DNA of 60,598 nucleotides, from the NCBI GenBank assembly GCA_002396085.1, contig DGWI01000048.1, positions 128,046-188,643 of the forward strand, given 5' to 3'. Source of the stretch: Porphyromonadaceae bacterium UBA4262. GTDB lineage: Bacteria; Bacteroidota; Bacteroidia; Bacteroidales; Muribaculaceae. The position numbers and the translations under genes were made by a program. The notes under the pieces were generated by a model. It had not been told where the DNA came from and searched no databases. It was given only the letters and a program-made list of their open reading frames with translations. Below, in pieces: positions 8,221 to 17,471 of the stretch (position 1 is its first letter; every line of letters begins with the position of its first letter).

Positions 8221-9969
8221 ATGAATATCCTCGAACTGAGCGAACAAGAGATAGTAAGAAGAAATAGTTTGAACACGATGCGTGAGATGGGCATTGATCC
8301 CTATCCTGCAGCCGAGTTCCCTGTCAATGCCTATAGCGATGACATCCGTGAGCAGTTCTGCGACGATGCCGAGCCCCGCCAGGTGAGCATTGCCGGACGC
8401 ATCATGAGCCGACGCATCATGGGCAAGGCATCGTTCATGGAGTTGCAGGACTCCAAGGGACGCATCCAGGTCTATGTGAATCGCGATGAGTTATGCCCCG
8501 ACGAGAACAAGGACCTCTATAACGTCGTATTCAAGAAGTTGCTCGACATGGGCGACTTTGTCGGTGTCACGGGCTTCGTGTTCCGCACCCAGACGGGCGA
8601 GATCAGCGTGCATGCCTTGACACTGAAGGTGCTGAGCAAGTCGCTGCGTCCACTCCCCGTGGTCAAGGTCAAGGATGGTGTAACCTATGATGCGTTTGAT
8701 GACCCCGAATTGCGCTATCGTCAGCGCTATGTCGACCTGGTGGTCAACGATGGTGTTAAGGACACCTTCCTCAAGCGCGCGCTAGTGGTCAAGACCATGC
8801 GACAAGTGCTGGATGATGCCGGCTACACCGAGGTCGAGACCCCCACACTGCAGAGCATTGCCGGCGGTGCCAGTGCCCGCCCGTTCATCACCCACTTCAA
8901 TGCCCTGAATGTGGACATGTATATGCGCATTGCCACCGAACTCTATCTCAAGCGCCTGATCGTGGGTGGATTTGAGGGTGTTTACGAGATCGGCAAAAAC
9001 TTCCGCAACGAGGGCATGGACCGCACACACAACCCCGAGTTCACCTGCATGGAGTTGTATGTGCAGTACAAGGATTACAACTGGATGATGTCGTTCACCG
9101 AACAGTTGCTCGAGAAGATTTGTATTGCCGTCAATGGCAAGCCCGAGGCCGAATTTGATGGACACATCATCAGTTACAAGGCTCCCTACCGCCGTCTGCC
9201 CATCCTCGATGCCATCAAAGAGCAGACCGGCTATGACCTCAATGGCATGGACGAAGAGCAGATACGTGAAGTGTGCCACAAACTCAACATGGAGATTGAC
9301 GACACCATGGGCAAGGGTAAACTCATCGACGAGATCTTTGGCGAGTTCTGCGAGGGGCACTATGTGCAACCCACGTTCATCATCGACTACCCTGTCGAGA
9401 TGTCACCGCTGACCAAGATGCACCGCAGCAAGCCAGGCTTGACCGAGCGTTTTGAGTTGATGGTCAATGGCAAAGAGGTAGCCAATGCCTATAGCGAGTT
9501 GAACGACCCCATCGATCAGGAGGAGCGCTTCAAGGAGCAGATGCGCTTGGCCGACAAGGGTGACGACGAGGCGATGATCATCGACCACGACTTCCTGCGT
9601 GCGTTGCAATATGGCATGCCTCCGACAAGCGGCATCGGCATCGGCATCGACCGCCTGACCATGTTCATGACAGGCAAGACCACCATTCAGGATGTCATTC
9701 TGTTCCCACAGATGCGTCCCGAGAAGGTTGCACGCCGCGATAAGGAGGAAGTCTTCACAGCACTGGGGATTCCCGCCGAGTGGGTGGCCCCCATCCAGAA
9801 GGCTGGTGTACTCACCTTGCAGGCATTGGCCGAAACCGAACGTCCGGGCAAACTGTTCCAAGACTTGCTCGATATCAACAAGAAGTACAAGTTGGGTTAC
9901 AAGGCTCCCACGGCCGATGAGGTCAAGCAATGGGTTGAGCGTGCCCAGCAGGCTACCTGCCAAGAATAA
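8221..9969 (+). CDS. lysS: Lysyl-tRNA synthetase, class II
   Basis: It charges tRNA-Lys with lysine. The protein has 582 residues. The OB-fold anticodon-binding domain (about 55-150) contains SIAGRIMSRRIMGKASFMEL. The class II catalytic core has motif 2 in FRNEGMDRTHNPEFTCMELY (about 261-280) and motif 3 in GIGIGIDRLTMFMTG (about 471-485). A C-terminal extension of about 70 residues after the core (PTADEVKQWVERAQQ) is usual in Bacteroidota and makes the protein longer than E. coli LysS. The next gene, porZ, starts 25 bases downstream and may be cotranscribed. Confidence 0.97.
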   Translation: MNILELSEQEIVRRNSLNTMREMGIDPYPAAEFPVNAYSDDIREQFCDDAEPRQVSIAGRIMSRRIMGKASFMELQDSKGRIQVYVNRDELCPDENKDLYNVVFKKLLDMGDFVGVTGFVFRTQTGEISVHALTLKVLSKSLRPLPVVKVKDGVTYDAFDDPELRYRQRYVDLVVNDGVKDTFLKRALVVKTMRQVLDDAGYTEVETPTLQSIAGGASARPFITHFNALNVDMYMRIATELYLKRLIVGGFEGVYEIGKNFRNEGMDRTHNPEFTCMELYVQYKDYNWMMSFTEQLLEKICIAVNGKPEAEFDGHIISYKAPYRRLPILDAIKEQTGYDLNGMDEEQIREVCHKLNMEIDDTMGKGKLIDEIFGEFCEGHYVQPTFIIDYPVEMSPLTKMHRSKPGLTERFELMVNGKEVANAYSELNDPIDQEERFKEQMRLADKGDDEAMIIDHDFLRALQYGMPPTSGIGIGIDRLTMFMTGKTTIQDVILFPQMRPEKVARRDKEEVFTALGIPAEWVAPIQKAGVLTLQALAETERPGKLFQDLLDINKKYKLGYKAPTADEVKQWVERAQQATCQE

Positions 9970-9994
9970 ATCTCTCACACTAAGATAATTGGAT

Positions 9995-12328
9995 ATGAAA
10001 AAACTCATCATCTTACTGGCACTGATCATGCCGATGCTCGCCATTGCGCAGGACATCGAGGGTACATGGAAGTTCCATCCCACCTATCAGTTCTCCACCG
10101 CTAGCGACCTGATTGATACTGAAAATCATGTCTATGCGTTGTCCAACGGTGCCATTGTATGTCTTGACAAGGCCAGTGGTCAGATTCAGGCTCTGTCACC
10201 CGCCACAGGGCTGAGCGAAGCCAAGGTTAAAAGTATCTACTACAACTATGACAAGCATTACTTGCTCATTGCTTACACTAGCAGCAACATTGACCTGCTC
10301 TATGACGATGGACACATTGTCAATATCAGCGCACTGGCCGATGCTGTAATGAACATCTCACGCAACATCAATGATGTCTCATTTGCTGATGGAATAGTGT
10401 ATGTAGCCACCAACTTTGGCTTAATCGTGATTGATGAGCAAAAGGAGAGTGTGATAGAATTTCGCAACTACAACAAGGCATTGACATCAGTTGCCCGAGT
10501 TGGCGAACATACAATTATCGCCTACGAAGGAAAACTTTTTGCAAGCAACAACCGACGCGAATTGCTTTCAGATTTCAATCCCTTGGACATCACTCTGGAC
10601 AATGCCCGACTGCGTACTGCCACCGACAACACATTTTTCCTCCTCGGCGACAAAGCACTCAAGCGCTGCACAATGAGCATCAATGAGAAAGGTGATACCG
10701 GCTTTGTAGCAACAGATATTGTGTTGGCTACACCTAACAACTTGCAACGCACCAGCGGTGGCTGGTTGGCAAATTTCCGTGCCAGCAGCTTCTATTACAC
10801 AATCAGCAATGATGGCAACTACACAGCTACAAAGGTGACTGGTAACAACACGTCGCTCTATTCTAGCGCTCCCGATGGTGATGGCACTATCTGGCAGATT
10901 GACGGTAACGGCATTCATATCAAGGGTGCAACAGGCTATCACAAACCTGGAGGCATCTATACCTACAATAATGCCTCGCCTGTTTGGTTCTATAGTTATT
11001 ATAACACGATGAACGATAAGTTCTATATCACATCATTTGACCAACGATATGCCTATAGTCCGAGTGCAAGGCCTAAGTTTAAAGCATATCTACTATCATA
11101 CGATGGCAATAATTGGACAGATGAGACACCAACTAAAATTCGTAATTTAATAGAATCAGGCCCGCTAGCATTAGTACCCTGGCACAACAACGCCCTGTTC
11201 TATGTTATCCGTGAGGGCGAAAACATGTTTCGTATTGTTGATGGCCAGGTCAACCATACCTTCCAAATGGGAGTCAACCTTCCTTATACAGGAAAACTCT
11301 ATACCCCTCGTTTGGCTTTTGACAGCGAGGGTAACCTATGGATGTGTTCAACCCGCAGCTCGACGGCCCCCGCCAATATAGCTTGTATGCTCCCCAAGGA
11401 GAAAGTGATGAACGATACTATCACCAAGGATGACTGGATTGTGGTTTCAGTGCCTGGCATGAATATGCCCCAAGGTACATTCCAGAATCAAACATTCTGT
11501 ATCGGCAAGGGGGATGTCAAAGTGACACATGATGGCAATCAGGGTTCTTTGGCATTCACATTGTGGCGCGGCACACCCGATGCTACCAATTCCACCGTTG
11601 AGTCGGTAAGGGTTTCAGATCCTGTTGACCAAAATGGCAAGGCTATTGACAAATACCTCAACTACCTTTACACCATGACCCCCGACTCGACCGGACACAT
11701 TTGGGTGGGAAGTAGCAACAGCCCTGTGTTTTATTTCGACCCTGTTGAGGTCATGGAGAATGGGTTCAAGGTCACCAGACCGATAGTCAGCGACGGCGAG
11801 GACTCTCCATTCAATCTTGCAGTCAGTTACATCGCTACCGACTATCTCAACCGCAAGTGGATTGCAACGATCGAGAATGGACTGTATGTTGTCAGTCCCG
11901 ACGGTTCACGGGTTCTCAAGCACTTTGACGTTGACAACAGTCTATTGCCGTCATCCAAGGTCTACTCGGTTGTCGCATCACCCAACCGTGCCATTGTACT
12001 GACCGCCAATGGTGTGGTCGAGTTCGACATGACCGACATTCCCCAGTCTATCGACTACACAACCGTCACGGCTGCACCGATGTTTGTCGAGCCAAGTTAT
12101 ACAGGCTTTGTCACCATCGGCCAGGTGGATGTGGGTGCGTGTGTGCGCATCACCGACCGCGACGGCAACATTGTGCGCGAATTTACCGCCACGAGCAACC
12201 AGGTGGCATGGGACACCTGTGATGAGACAGGTGAGCGCGTACCAACTGGCGTCTACAGCATCTATGCCGGCCTCACCGCTGAGCAGTTGCCTGCCACACC
12301 CCAAGCAAGGGTTAAAATCATCAAATAA
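9995..12328 (+). CDS. porZ: PorZ-like type IX secretion protein (beta-propeller)
   Basis: PorZ is a surface component of the T9SS attachment complex that delivers A-LPS to PorU in Porphyromonas. This 777-residue protein has a signal peptide (MKKLIILLALIMPMLAIAQ) and two-component-sensor-like beta-propeller repeats (for example HVYALSNGAIVCLD, IVYVATNFGLIVID, KWIATIENGLYVVSPDGS). It ends in an Ig-like domain (about 700-777) with VRITDRDGNIV, WDTCDETGERVPTGVYSI and a basic tail, as in PorZ and T9SS CTD domains. The frame is open two codons upstream with TTG; the ATG is preferred. PorZ is the best fit, but other propeller proteins share parts of this architecture. Confidence 0.75.
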   Translation: MKKLIILLALIMPMLAIAQDIEGTWKFHPTYQFSTASDLIDTENHVYALSNGAIVCLDKASGQIQALSPATGLSEAKVKSIYYNYDKHYLLIAYTSSNIDLLYDDGHIVNISALADAVMNISRNINDVSFADGIVYVATNFGLIVIDEQKESVIEFRNYNKALTSVARVGEHTIIAYEGKLFASNNRRELLSDFNPLDITLDNARLRTATDNTFFLLGDKALKRCTMSINEKGDTGFVATDIVLATPNNLQRTSGGWLANFRASSFYYTISNDGNYTATKVTGNNTSLYSSAPDGDGTIWQIDGNGIHIKGATGYHKPGGIYTYNNASPVWFYSYYNTMNDKFYITSFDQRYAYSPSARPKFKAYLLSYDGNNWTDETPTKIRNLIESGPLALVPWHNNALFYVIREGENMFRIVDGQVNHTFQMGVNLPYTGKLYTPRLAFDSEGNLWMCSTRSSTAPANIACMLPKEKVMNDTITKDDWIVVSVPGMNMPQGTFQNQTFCIGKGDVKVTHDGNQGSLAFTLWRGTPDATNSTVESVRVSDPVDQNGKAIDKYLNYLYTMTPDSTGHIWVGSSNSPVFYFDPVEVMENGFKVTRPIVSDGEDSPFNLAVSYIATDYLNRKWIATIENGLYVVSPDGSRVLKHFDVDNSLLPSSKVYSVVASPNRAIVLTANGVVEFDMTDIPQSIDYTTVTAAPMFVEPSYTGFVTIGQVDVGACVRITDRDGNIVREFTATSNQVAWDTCDETGERVPTGVYSIYAGLTAEQLPATPQARVKIIK

Positions 12329-12385
12329 AGTTGTAGGTTGTCAGTTGTTGAGAACTGAAAACCAACAACTGACAACCGATGACAA
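12329..12385. repeat. GGTTGTCAGTTGTTG inverted repeat after porZ
   Basis: Perfect 15-bp arms at 12336-12350 and 12363-12377 surround AGAACTGAAAAC. The words (AACTGA, CAACCGA) belong to the octad-type intergenic repeat family. It could act as a terminator but has no T-run. Confidence 0.65.
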
Positions 12386-12392
12386 TTGAACC

Positions 12393-12848
12393 ATGATTGA
12401 CGTACACTCAGTTGAATTTTATGTCATAGCGTTTGTGGTGGCTATGGCCTTGATTACACTGCTCGTGGGGCAGAAGCATCATGGCGAAGCCACCACAAAC
12501 ATTGACACCTTTAACCTCATTCCATCGATGGCCGATGAGGCGGGTCTCCTGGCTATTGTCAGTGAGGATACTGACCGTGTAGCCATTACCCGCACCGGAT
12601 TGCCCATCTTCGAGGGTGACACCATTATCCTGGTCAGCACCATCATCGATGACAAGTGGCACATCGAGGAGAAACGTGCCACCAAAGGCCGCGGCCCACA
12701 TGTGGCAATGGATGGCTCGGCCGAACTGGCATTCCTCAAACCTGGCCGCTACCATGTGCGCTACGACAGCGAGGTCACAGGCCAGTGGTGCACATTCACT
12801 CACACTCACCGTCCAGGCAACACCACCCGCACCCAACTCAAGTACTGA
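12393..12848 (+). CDS. Small membrane-anchored protein, function unknown
   Basis: The product has 151 residues with one N-terminal membrane helix (about 8-26, YVIAFVVAMALITLLVG). A beta-rich soluble domain follows, with LAIVSEDTDRVAITRTGLPIFEGDTI and a C-terminal LKPGRYHVRYDSEVTG, like a small Ig-like or filament-type fold. I do not recognise the family. It follows porZ in the same direction across a short repeat-containing gap and may be in the same transcript. Confidence 0.55.
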   Translation: MIDVHSVEFYVIAFVVAMALITLLVGQKHHGEATTNIDTFNLIPSMADEAGLLAIVSEDTDRVAITRTGLPIFEGDTIILVSTIIDDKWHIEEKRATKGRGPHVAMDGSAELAFLKPGRYHVRYDSEVTGQWCTFTHTHRPGNTTRTQLKY

Positions 12849-12873
12849 CCCCCCCTCTGCCAGCATCTTAGAA

Positions 12874-12936
12874 CTCATGCAGATTTTGCTGATGAGGCAG
12901 ATGTACAATCAGTCAAATCGGCAAAATCTGCATAAG
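12874..12936. terminator. Hairpin with CAGATTTTGC arms
   Basis: The arm at 12874-12893 pairs with 12917-12936 over 20 bases with two mismatches. The arms share the CTCA-GCAGATT theme with the perfect hairpin after cdd (46447-46508). It lies between convergent genes and probably ends both transcripts. A second short palindrome, CCCCTTTTAGGGGG, follows at about 12953-12966. Confidence 0.6.
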
Positions 12937-12976
12937 ACTACGTCTCCAAGTCCCCTTTTAGGGGGATTTAGGGGGC

Positions 12977-13363
12977 TTACTGAATCACCTTGCGGGCGGT
13001 GCCGTCACTCATGCGGATGATGGTCACGCCATGGTGGGTGTCATCTACGCGCTGACCAGCCAGGTTGTAGCGTGCCACCTCGCGGGCATTGTCGCTGCCC
13101 ACGGTCGCCACACTCGAGTACGCCTGATCGTCGATGCGGAAGGCAGGACTCACCACCTGATCCATCCAGTTGCCCGACTCATCCTGCAGGCGGAAGCGCA
13201 GGTCAAACCAACCATTCAAGCCCTTGCCCGCTACGTTTGCCAAAGATCCACGGTGAACCAGCCCATCGCAGGCCAATAGTTCTCGGGCACCTCATTGACG
13301 GGCAATTCATTCCAGTCGACGGTGCCATAGGGCGCATACTCAACCGGCTGGCAATCAAAAATG
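12977..13363 (-). pseudogene. Decayed C-terminus of a secreted protein, frameshifted
   Basis: The 3' part (12977 to about 13260) encodes GWFDLRFRLQDESGNWMDQVVSPAFRIDD, then YNLAGQRVDDTHHGVTIIRMSDG with a basic end. That ending is typical of secreted Bacteroidota proteins with a type IX-like sorting signal. Just upstream another frame reads FDCQPVEYAPYGTVDWNELP and VPENYWPAMGWFTVDLW before a stop, continuing the same kind of sequence. A frameshift therefore lies near 13240. No 5' end exists: the fragment begins next to the stop codon of the L,D-transpeptidase gene. This is a truncated remnant of a larger secreted enzyme whose catalytic part is missing. Confidence 0.65.
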
Positions 13364-13364
13364 C

Positions 13365-13970
13365 CTATTTCTCCCAGGGGTAGAGGCCTTGGCTCTCGGA
13401 CTTGATGATGACGGGCATGCCCACGTAGGCGTATTTCTCCTTGAGGGTGATGATGTCCTGGTCGCGCAGGCGTATGCAGCCCTCACTGGCACGGCCGGGC
13501 ACCGAGTTCTCGTTGTTGGTGCTGCCGTGGATGCCGATGCCGCTATGCCCTGGGGTGAGCAGACGCAAGAACCAGTGGCCGTAGGCCTTGATGTTGCCGC
13601 GCCCGTCCTTGAAGTCGTGCCGCCAGGTGCTTGCGTCCTGGATGGCGGTGATTTTAAATGGCTTGCCCTGAGGCGACTCGGGGGTGCGCATGTCACCTTT
13701 GCGCTGCTTGTCACCCTTGTTCTTACTCAGGCAGCAGGGATACTCGGCCAGCAGGGTCGAGTCCTTGCTGTAGACACGCAGGTTGAGGTCTTTCTTAGAG
13801 ATGACAATGAACGAGCCATTGCCCTTCGACTTGAATGCAGTGCTCTTGGTTGTAGTCTTTGTGGTCCGGGCAGTCTTGCGTGCCGCTGCCTTCTTTTGTG
13901 CTGTGGCATGTGTGCTCAGTCCCATGGCGAGCACACACACCATCAGCAACGATAATGCTTTCTTCATCAT
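13365..13970 (-). CDS. Secreted L,D-transpeptidase (YkuD family)
   Basis: YkuD enzymes make 3-3 peptidoglycan cross-links or attach proteins to peptidoglycan in the periplasm. The 201-residue product has a signal peptide ending near ATAQ (residue 24), a basic Lys/Thr/Ala-rich linker (25-48) and the catalytic domain. The active-site block is complete: HGSTNN (His about 150), then SEGCIRLRDQD with the nucleophilic cysteine near 166. It starts with two consecutive ATG codons; either could be used. A remnant gene abuts its 3' end. Confidence 0.92.
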   Translation of the reverse strand: MMKKALSLLMVCVLAMGLSTHATAQKKAAARKTARTTKTTTKSTAFKSKGNGSFIVISKKDLNLRVYSKDSTLLAEYPCCLSKNKGDKQRKGDMRTPESPQGKPFKITAIQDASTWRHDFKDGRGNIKAYGHWFLRLLTPGHSGIGIHGSTNNENSVPGRASEGCIRLRDQDIITLKEKYAYVGMPVIIKSESQGLYPWEK

Positions 13971-13980
13971 TTGATAGAAT

Positions 13981-14034
13981 TAGTTTCTAGAGTCTCTAGA
14001 TTTTCTAGATTATCTAGAGATTCTAGATTTTCAA
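13981..14034. repeat. CTAGA simple repeat between two leftward genes
   Basis: Five copies of TCTAGA-like words occur at about 10-base spacing (TTTCTAGAG, TCTCTAGAT, TTCTAGATT, ATCTAGAGA, TTCTAGATT). It fills the gap between the coiled-coil gene and the L,D-transpeptidase gene. Confidence 0.75.
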
Positions 14035-14039
14035 TAAAC

Positions 14040-14786
14040 TTAATAGAGCATGTTGAGGACGTTGTTGTACTGGTACTGGCTGTTGAAGCCTTGTCGCATG
14101 AGCAACTGAATGTTGCTCATCACCTCGTCCAGATAGGGAATAGTCGGTGTGGTGGCATTCTTCTGCCCTTTCTCGTAGGTCTTGTAGTAACCCAACTTCT
14201 TGAAAGCCTTCTGGAAGTCCTTGTAGGCCTCGCTCTCGCTGCCCTGAGTGGCCCAACGCAGTTGCTCGAAGTTGCGTTTCTGCTTCTCAAGCATCTCACG
14301 TATTTCCTGTGAGTACTTGCCGTAGTTCTGCACCAAGTCCTTGCGCTTGATCACATCCTTGGTCTCCATCGCGTCAAACTTGGCCAAAGCCTGCTCGACT
14401 TCAAGTTTGTCATACTGATTGTCCAGCACAGGCACGATCTCTTCCTTGTAGATGAGTTCATCACGATCCTCTACCGTGGCCTGACGCGTCTTGTTGGCGA
14501 GTTTGATGCCTTTCTCCTGCTCCTTCTTGAGCCGCTCCAGGTCTTTAATTTGTTCTTTCAAGGCCTTGACCACAGCATTGGCGCTGTCAAGTTTGCCCTT
14601 GTAGAAGGCGATGTCACTGTCCAGGATGGCGATAGAATCCTGCATGTCGAGCACCAAGTCTTCTTGCAACTTGATGTCATTCTCCAGTTTGGTCAAATTG
14701 CTGACCTGAGTGGTGGCTGTAGTCTGTGCTGTCACTGCCGTGACCATCAGGGCCAACAGGGCCAGCGTGAGTGTTACTCGTCTCAT
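14040..14786 (-). CDS. Secreted coiled-coil protein, function unknown
   Basis: The 248-residue product starts MRRVTLTLALLALMVTAVTAQ, a good signal peptide. It continues with long heptad-type helices (LTKLENDIKLQEDLVLDMQDSIAILDSDIAFYKGKLDSAN, then LKEQIKDLERLKKEQEKGIK), so a coiled coil covers about residues 30-100. The C-terminal part is mixed helical and ends YQYNNVLNMLY. The ORF is open upstream to 14837, but the signal peptide fixes the start at 14786. I do not recognise the family. It lies between the TonB-C/TPR gene and the L,D-transpeptidase gene, all leftward, so an envelope role is plausible. Confidence 0.65.
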   Translation of the reverse strand: MRRVTLTLALLALMVTAVTAQTTATTQVSNLTKLENDIKLQEDLVLDMQDSIAILDSDIAFYKGKLDSANAVVKALKEQIKDLERLKKEQEKGIKLANKTRQATVEDRDELIYKEEIVPVLDNQYDKLEVEQALAKFDAMETKDVIKRKDLVQNYGKYSQEIREMLEKQKRNFEQLRWATQGSESEAYKDFQKAFKKLGYYKTYEKGQKNATTPTIPYLDEVMSNIQLLMRQGFNSQYQYNNVLNMLY

Positions 14787-14863
14787 TATTATCATTTTTA
14801 GGTTTATATAACCTTGGCTACACTCGGCAATATACAAGCATGCTAGTCATTGCGCTCGTTTGC

Positions 14864-15778
14864 TCAAGGTTTGGGAAATCTTACAGGAATAGTTATTGTG
14901 CTCTCGACGGGCTCGTCATTGAAGGTGGCCGGCTCAAACTTTGGCAACTTGTGACAGATGTCCAGCGCCTTCTTGTCGAGTTTGGCGTTATAGCCCTTGT
15001 TGACCACGGCTTTTGTCACTTTGCCCGCACGGTCAACGGTGACATCGACCATCACGCTCACCGGAGCCTTGCTGCTGTTCCAGCCCGTCTTTTTGTAGAT
15101 GTACTCGCGCAAGGCATCCATGCCACCCGGGAACTGCGGCTCGACCAGCCCATCATCCGCAGTAATCTCGCGCTCGGTGATCGTGACCTTTCCTGCCTGT
15201 GCCACAGCCTGGTTATAGTTCTTAAGATACTCGGCTGTCTCGTCGCGCATGGCACGCACCTGGGCATTGTCGGGATTCAGTTCGAGCGACTTGTCATAGT
15301 CGGCTATCGCACCCTCCAGGTCGCCCTGCTCCGAGCGGATGGCACCCCGGTTGCGATAGTAAGATGCCTGGCGGTTGTCATCGGCAATCGCCTTGTCAAT
15401 CTCTTGCATCGCCGTGATGGTATCGCCCAAGCCGATGAGTGCAAAGAATCGGTTGCTATGCACCCATGCGCGTGTCGTGGTGTTGACATCATCGATGAGT
15501 TCAGCTGCCCGGCTCAGTGCGGCATCGGCTTCGCTGAGGCGCTCCAGCCCCAGCAGCGATGCGCCCTTGTAGGCCAGTGCAATGCCGTTGTCGGCATTGG
15601 CTGCCAGAGCCTCGTCCATCCACTGGATGGCCTCTTGATAGTTCTGATTGTCGTAGGCCACCATGCCCTTGTCGAGCGCGGTGGGCTTCTTGCGAGGCAC
15701 CCTCGCCATAGCCGTGCTCGCCGTCAGCGCAGCCAGCAGCAACACGATAATTGTCAATCTTGTCTTCATAGTCTTCAT
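14864..15778 (-). CDS. TPR protein with C-terminal TonB domain
   Basis: The protein has about 304 residues with an N-terminal signal or anchor (TRLTIIVLLLAALTASTAMA). TPR repeats span about residues 35-205 (for example MVAYDNQNYQEAIQWMDEALAAN and GAIADYDKSLELNPDN). A TonB C-terminal domain follows (about 215-304), with EPQFPGGMDALREYIYKK and VTVDRAGKVTKAVVNKGYN, and ends in FEPATFNDEPVESTITIPVRF. Such TonB-C domains in Bacteroidota often sit on periplasmic proteins instead of true TonB, so coupling to receptors is not certain. A second ATG nine bases in is also usable. The promoter lies at 15801-15808. Confidence 0.85.
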   Translation of the reverse strand: MKTMKTRLTIIVLLLAALTASTAMARVPRKKPTALDKGMVAYDNQNYQEAIQWMDEALAANADNGIALAYKGASLLGLERLSEADAALSRAAELIDDVNTTTRAWVHSNRFFALIGLGDTITAMQEIDKAIADDNRQASYYRNRGAIRSEQGDLEGAIADYDKSLELNPDNAQVRAMRDETAEYLKNYNQAVAQAGKVTITEREITADDGLVEPQFPGGMDALREYIYKKTGWNSSKAPVSVMVDVTVDRAGKVTKAVVNKGYNAKLDKKALDICHKLPKFEPATFNDEPVESTITIPVRFPKP

Positions 15779-15800
15779 TGATTTTTGGTACATTTGGGGG

Positions 15801-15808
15801 CAAAGGTA
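15801..15808 (-). promoter_or_regulatory. -7 box TACCTTTG for the TPR/TonB-C gene
   Basis: It matches TAnnTTTG on the minus strand, 23 bases before the start codon. AATTGAAA-type simple repeats lie just upstream (15813-15846). Confidence 0.65.
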
Positions 15809-15961
15809 ATACTTTTAATTGAAAATTGAAATTGAAAGTTGAGAATTTTCCATTTTATTGCCGGAAAAACGCCACAAAAAAATGGGAGGATGCTCATCGG
15901 CACCCTCCCATGATATTCAAAGAAGCCTTTCTCGATGTTCGAGTATTCGAACAATCGTAGT

Positions 15962-17275
15962 TTACTTCTCGCGGAAGAAGAGGTTGATCATCGTGCCCGA
16001 CAGATTCCACTTCTCGCGGATTTTGTTCTCGAGATAGCGCTTGTAGGGGTCACGAATCCACTGCGGCAGGTTGCAGAAGAAGATGAACGTGGGCACCTTG
16101 GCACCCTTGAGCATGGTCACATACTTGATCTTGACAAACTTGCCCTTGACTGCGGGTGGTGGCGATGCCGTGATGACCTCTTGCATGTAGTTGTTGAGTT
16201 GCGAGGTGGGGATGATAATCTTCTGGTTCTTGTAGACCTCGATGGCGGTCTCGAGCACACGATAGATGCGTTGCTTGGTCAGCGCCGAACCGAAGATGAT
16301 GGGGAAATCGGTGAACGGAGCCAGACGATCGCGAATGGCGGCCTCCATCGTGTCAATCGACCGCTGCGTCTTGTACTCGGCAATGTCCCACTTGTTGACC
16401 AGCACGACCAGGCCCTTGCGGTTCTTCTGGATGATGGAGAAGATGTTGACGTCTTGCGCCTCGATGCCGCGAGTGGCGTCGATGAGCAGGATGCACACGT
16501 CGCTGTTCTCGATAGCGCGGATGGAGCGCAACACCGAGTAGTACTCGATGTCCTCGTTCACCTTGTTCTTCTTGCGGATGCCGGCAGTGTCGACCAGATA
16601 GAAGTCGAAACCAAACTTGTTGTAGCGCGAGTAGATGCTGTCGCGCGTAGTGCCGGCGATGTCGGTGACGATGTTGCGCTGCTCGTCCATCAGCGAGTTG
16701 ACCAGGCTCGACTTGCCGGCGTTGGGCCTACCCACGATGGCAAAGCGGGGAATGTCGTCCTCGGGCGTGTCCATCTCCTTCTGCGGCATGCGTGCCACCA
16801 CCTCATCGAGCAGGTCGCCCGTGCCGGTGCCCGTGATGGCGCTGATGCTGTAAGGTTTGCCCAGCCCCAGAGCATAGAACTCGGCCTCGGCATAGAGGCT
16901 CTCGTTGTTGTCGTCCTTGTTGGCCACAACGATGACGGGCTTGTTGCTGCGACGCAAGATCTCGGCAACATGGTCATCCAGGTCAGTAATACCGTTCTTG
17001 ATGTCGACAACAAAGAGGATGACATCGGCCTCCTCGATGGCCAGATGCACCTGCTTGTTGATCTCGCCCTCAAAGATGTCCTCCGAGTTCACCACCCATC
17101 CGCCGGTGTCGACCACGCTCATTTCCATGCCGTTCCATTCCATCAGGCCGTACTGGCGGTCGCGTGTGGTGCCGCTAGTGTCGTTGACGATGGCTGCACG
17201 CGTCTGCGTGAGCCTATTGAATAGTGTTGACTTGCCCACATTGGGCCGTCCCACGATTGCTACTAATCTTCCCAT
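15962..17275 (-). CDS. der: Ribosome biogenesis GTPase Der (EngA)
   Basis: Der is a double-GTPase required for 50S subunit assembly. The 437-residue protein has two G domains in tandem. The first P-loop is GRPNVGKSTLFNRL (about 8-21) with DTGGW, then NKDDN. The second is GRPNAGKSSLVNSL (about 180-193) with DTAGI, then NKWD. The C-terminal KH-like domain (about 350-437) ends in a short tail. All G1-G5 motifs are present. Its promoter at 17345-17352 leaves a leader that contains an AATTGAG-type simple repeat. Confidence 0.97.
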   Translation of the reverse strand: MGRLVAIVGRPNVGKSTLFNRLTQTRAAIVNDTSGTTRDRQYGLMEWNGMEMSVVDTGGWVVNSEDIFEGEINKQVHLAIEEADVILFVVDIKNGITDLDDHVAEILRRSNKPVIVVANKDDNNESLYAEAEFYALGLGKPYSISAITGTGTGDLLDEVVARMPQKEMDTPEDDIPRFAIVGRPNAGKSSLVNSLMDEQRNIVTDIAGTTRDSIYSRYNKFGFDFYLVDTAGIRKKNKVNEDIEYYSVLRSIRAIENSDVCILLIDATRGIEAQDVNIFSIIQKNRKGLVVLVNKWDIAEYKTQRSIDTMEAAIRDRLAPFTDFPIIFGSALTKQRIYRVLETAIEVYKNQKIIIPTSQLNNYMQEVITASPPPAVKGKFVKIKYVTMLKGAKVPTFIFFCNLPQWIRDPYKRYLENKIREKWNLSGTMINLFFREK

Positions 17276-17280
17276 CTATT

Positions 17281-17326
17281 ATAATTGAAAATTGAGAATT
17301 GAAAAATGAGAATTGAGAATTGAGAC
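17281..17326. repeat. AATTGAG heptad repeat in the der leader
   Basis: Words AATTGA(A/G) and GAATTGA repeat about six times between the predicted transcript start and the der start codon. Confidence 0.7.
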
Positions 17327-17344
17327 TCTCTTATCTTCGGGGCG

Positions 17345-17352
17345 CAAAGTTA
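17345..17352 (-). promoter_or_regulatory. -7 box TAACTTTG for der
   Basis: It matches TAnnTTTG on the minus strand, about 70 bases upstream of the der start, which gives a repeat-containing 5' leader. Confidence 0.65.
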
Positions 17353-17471
17353 CAAAAAAGTTTTCAGTTATCGGTTGTCAATCATCACTTTTCGGTTTTT
17401 GACAGACATTTAGCACATGAGATGAGTCTCCAAGTTTGGTGACCACACACCCGTGTGACCGAGAAGAAAGA

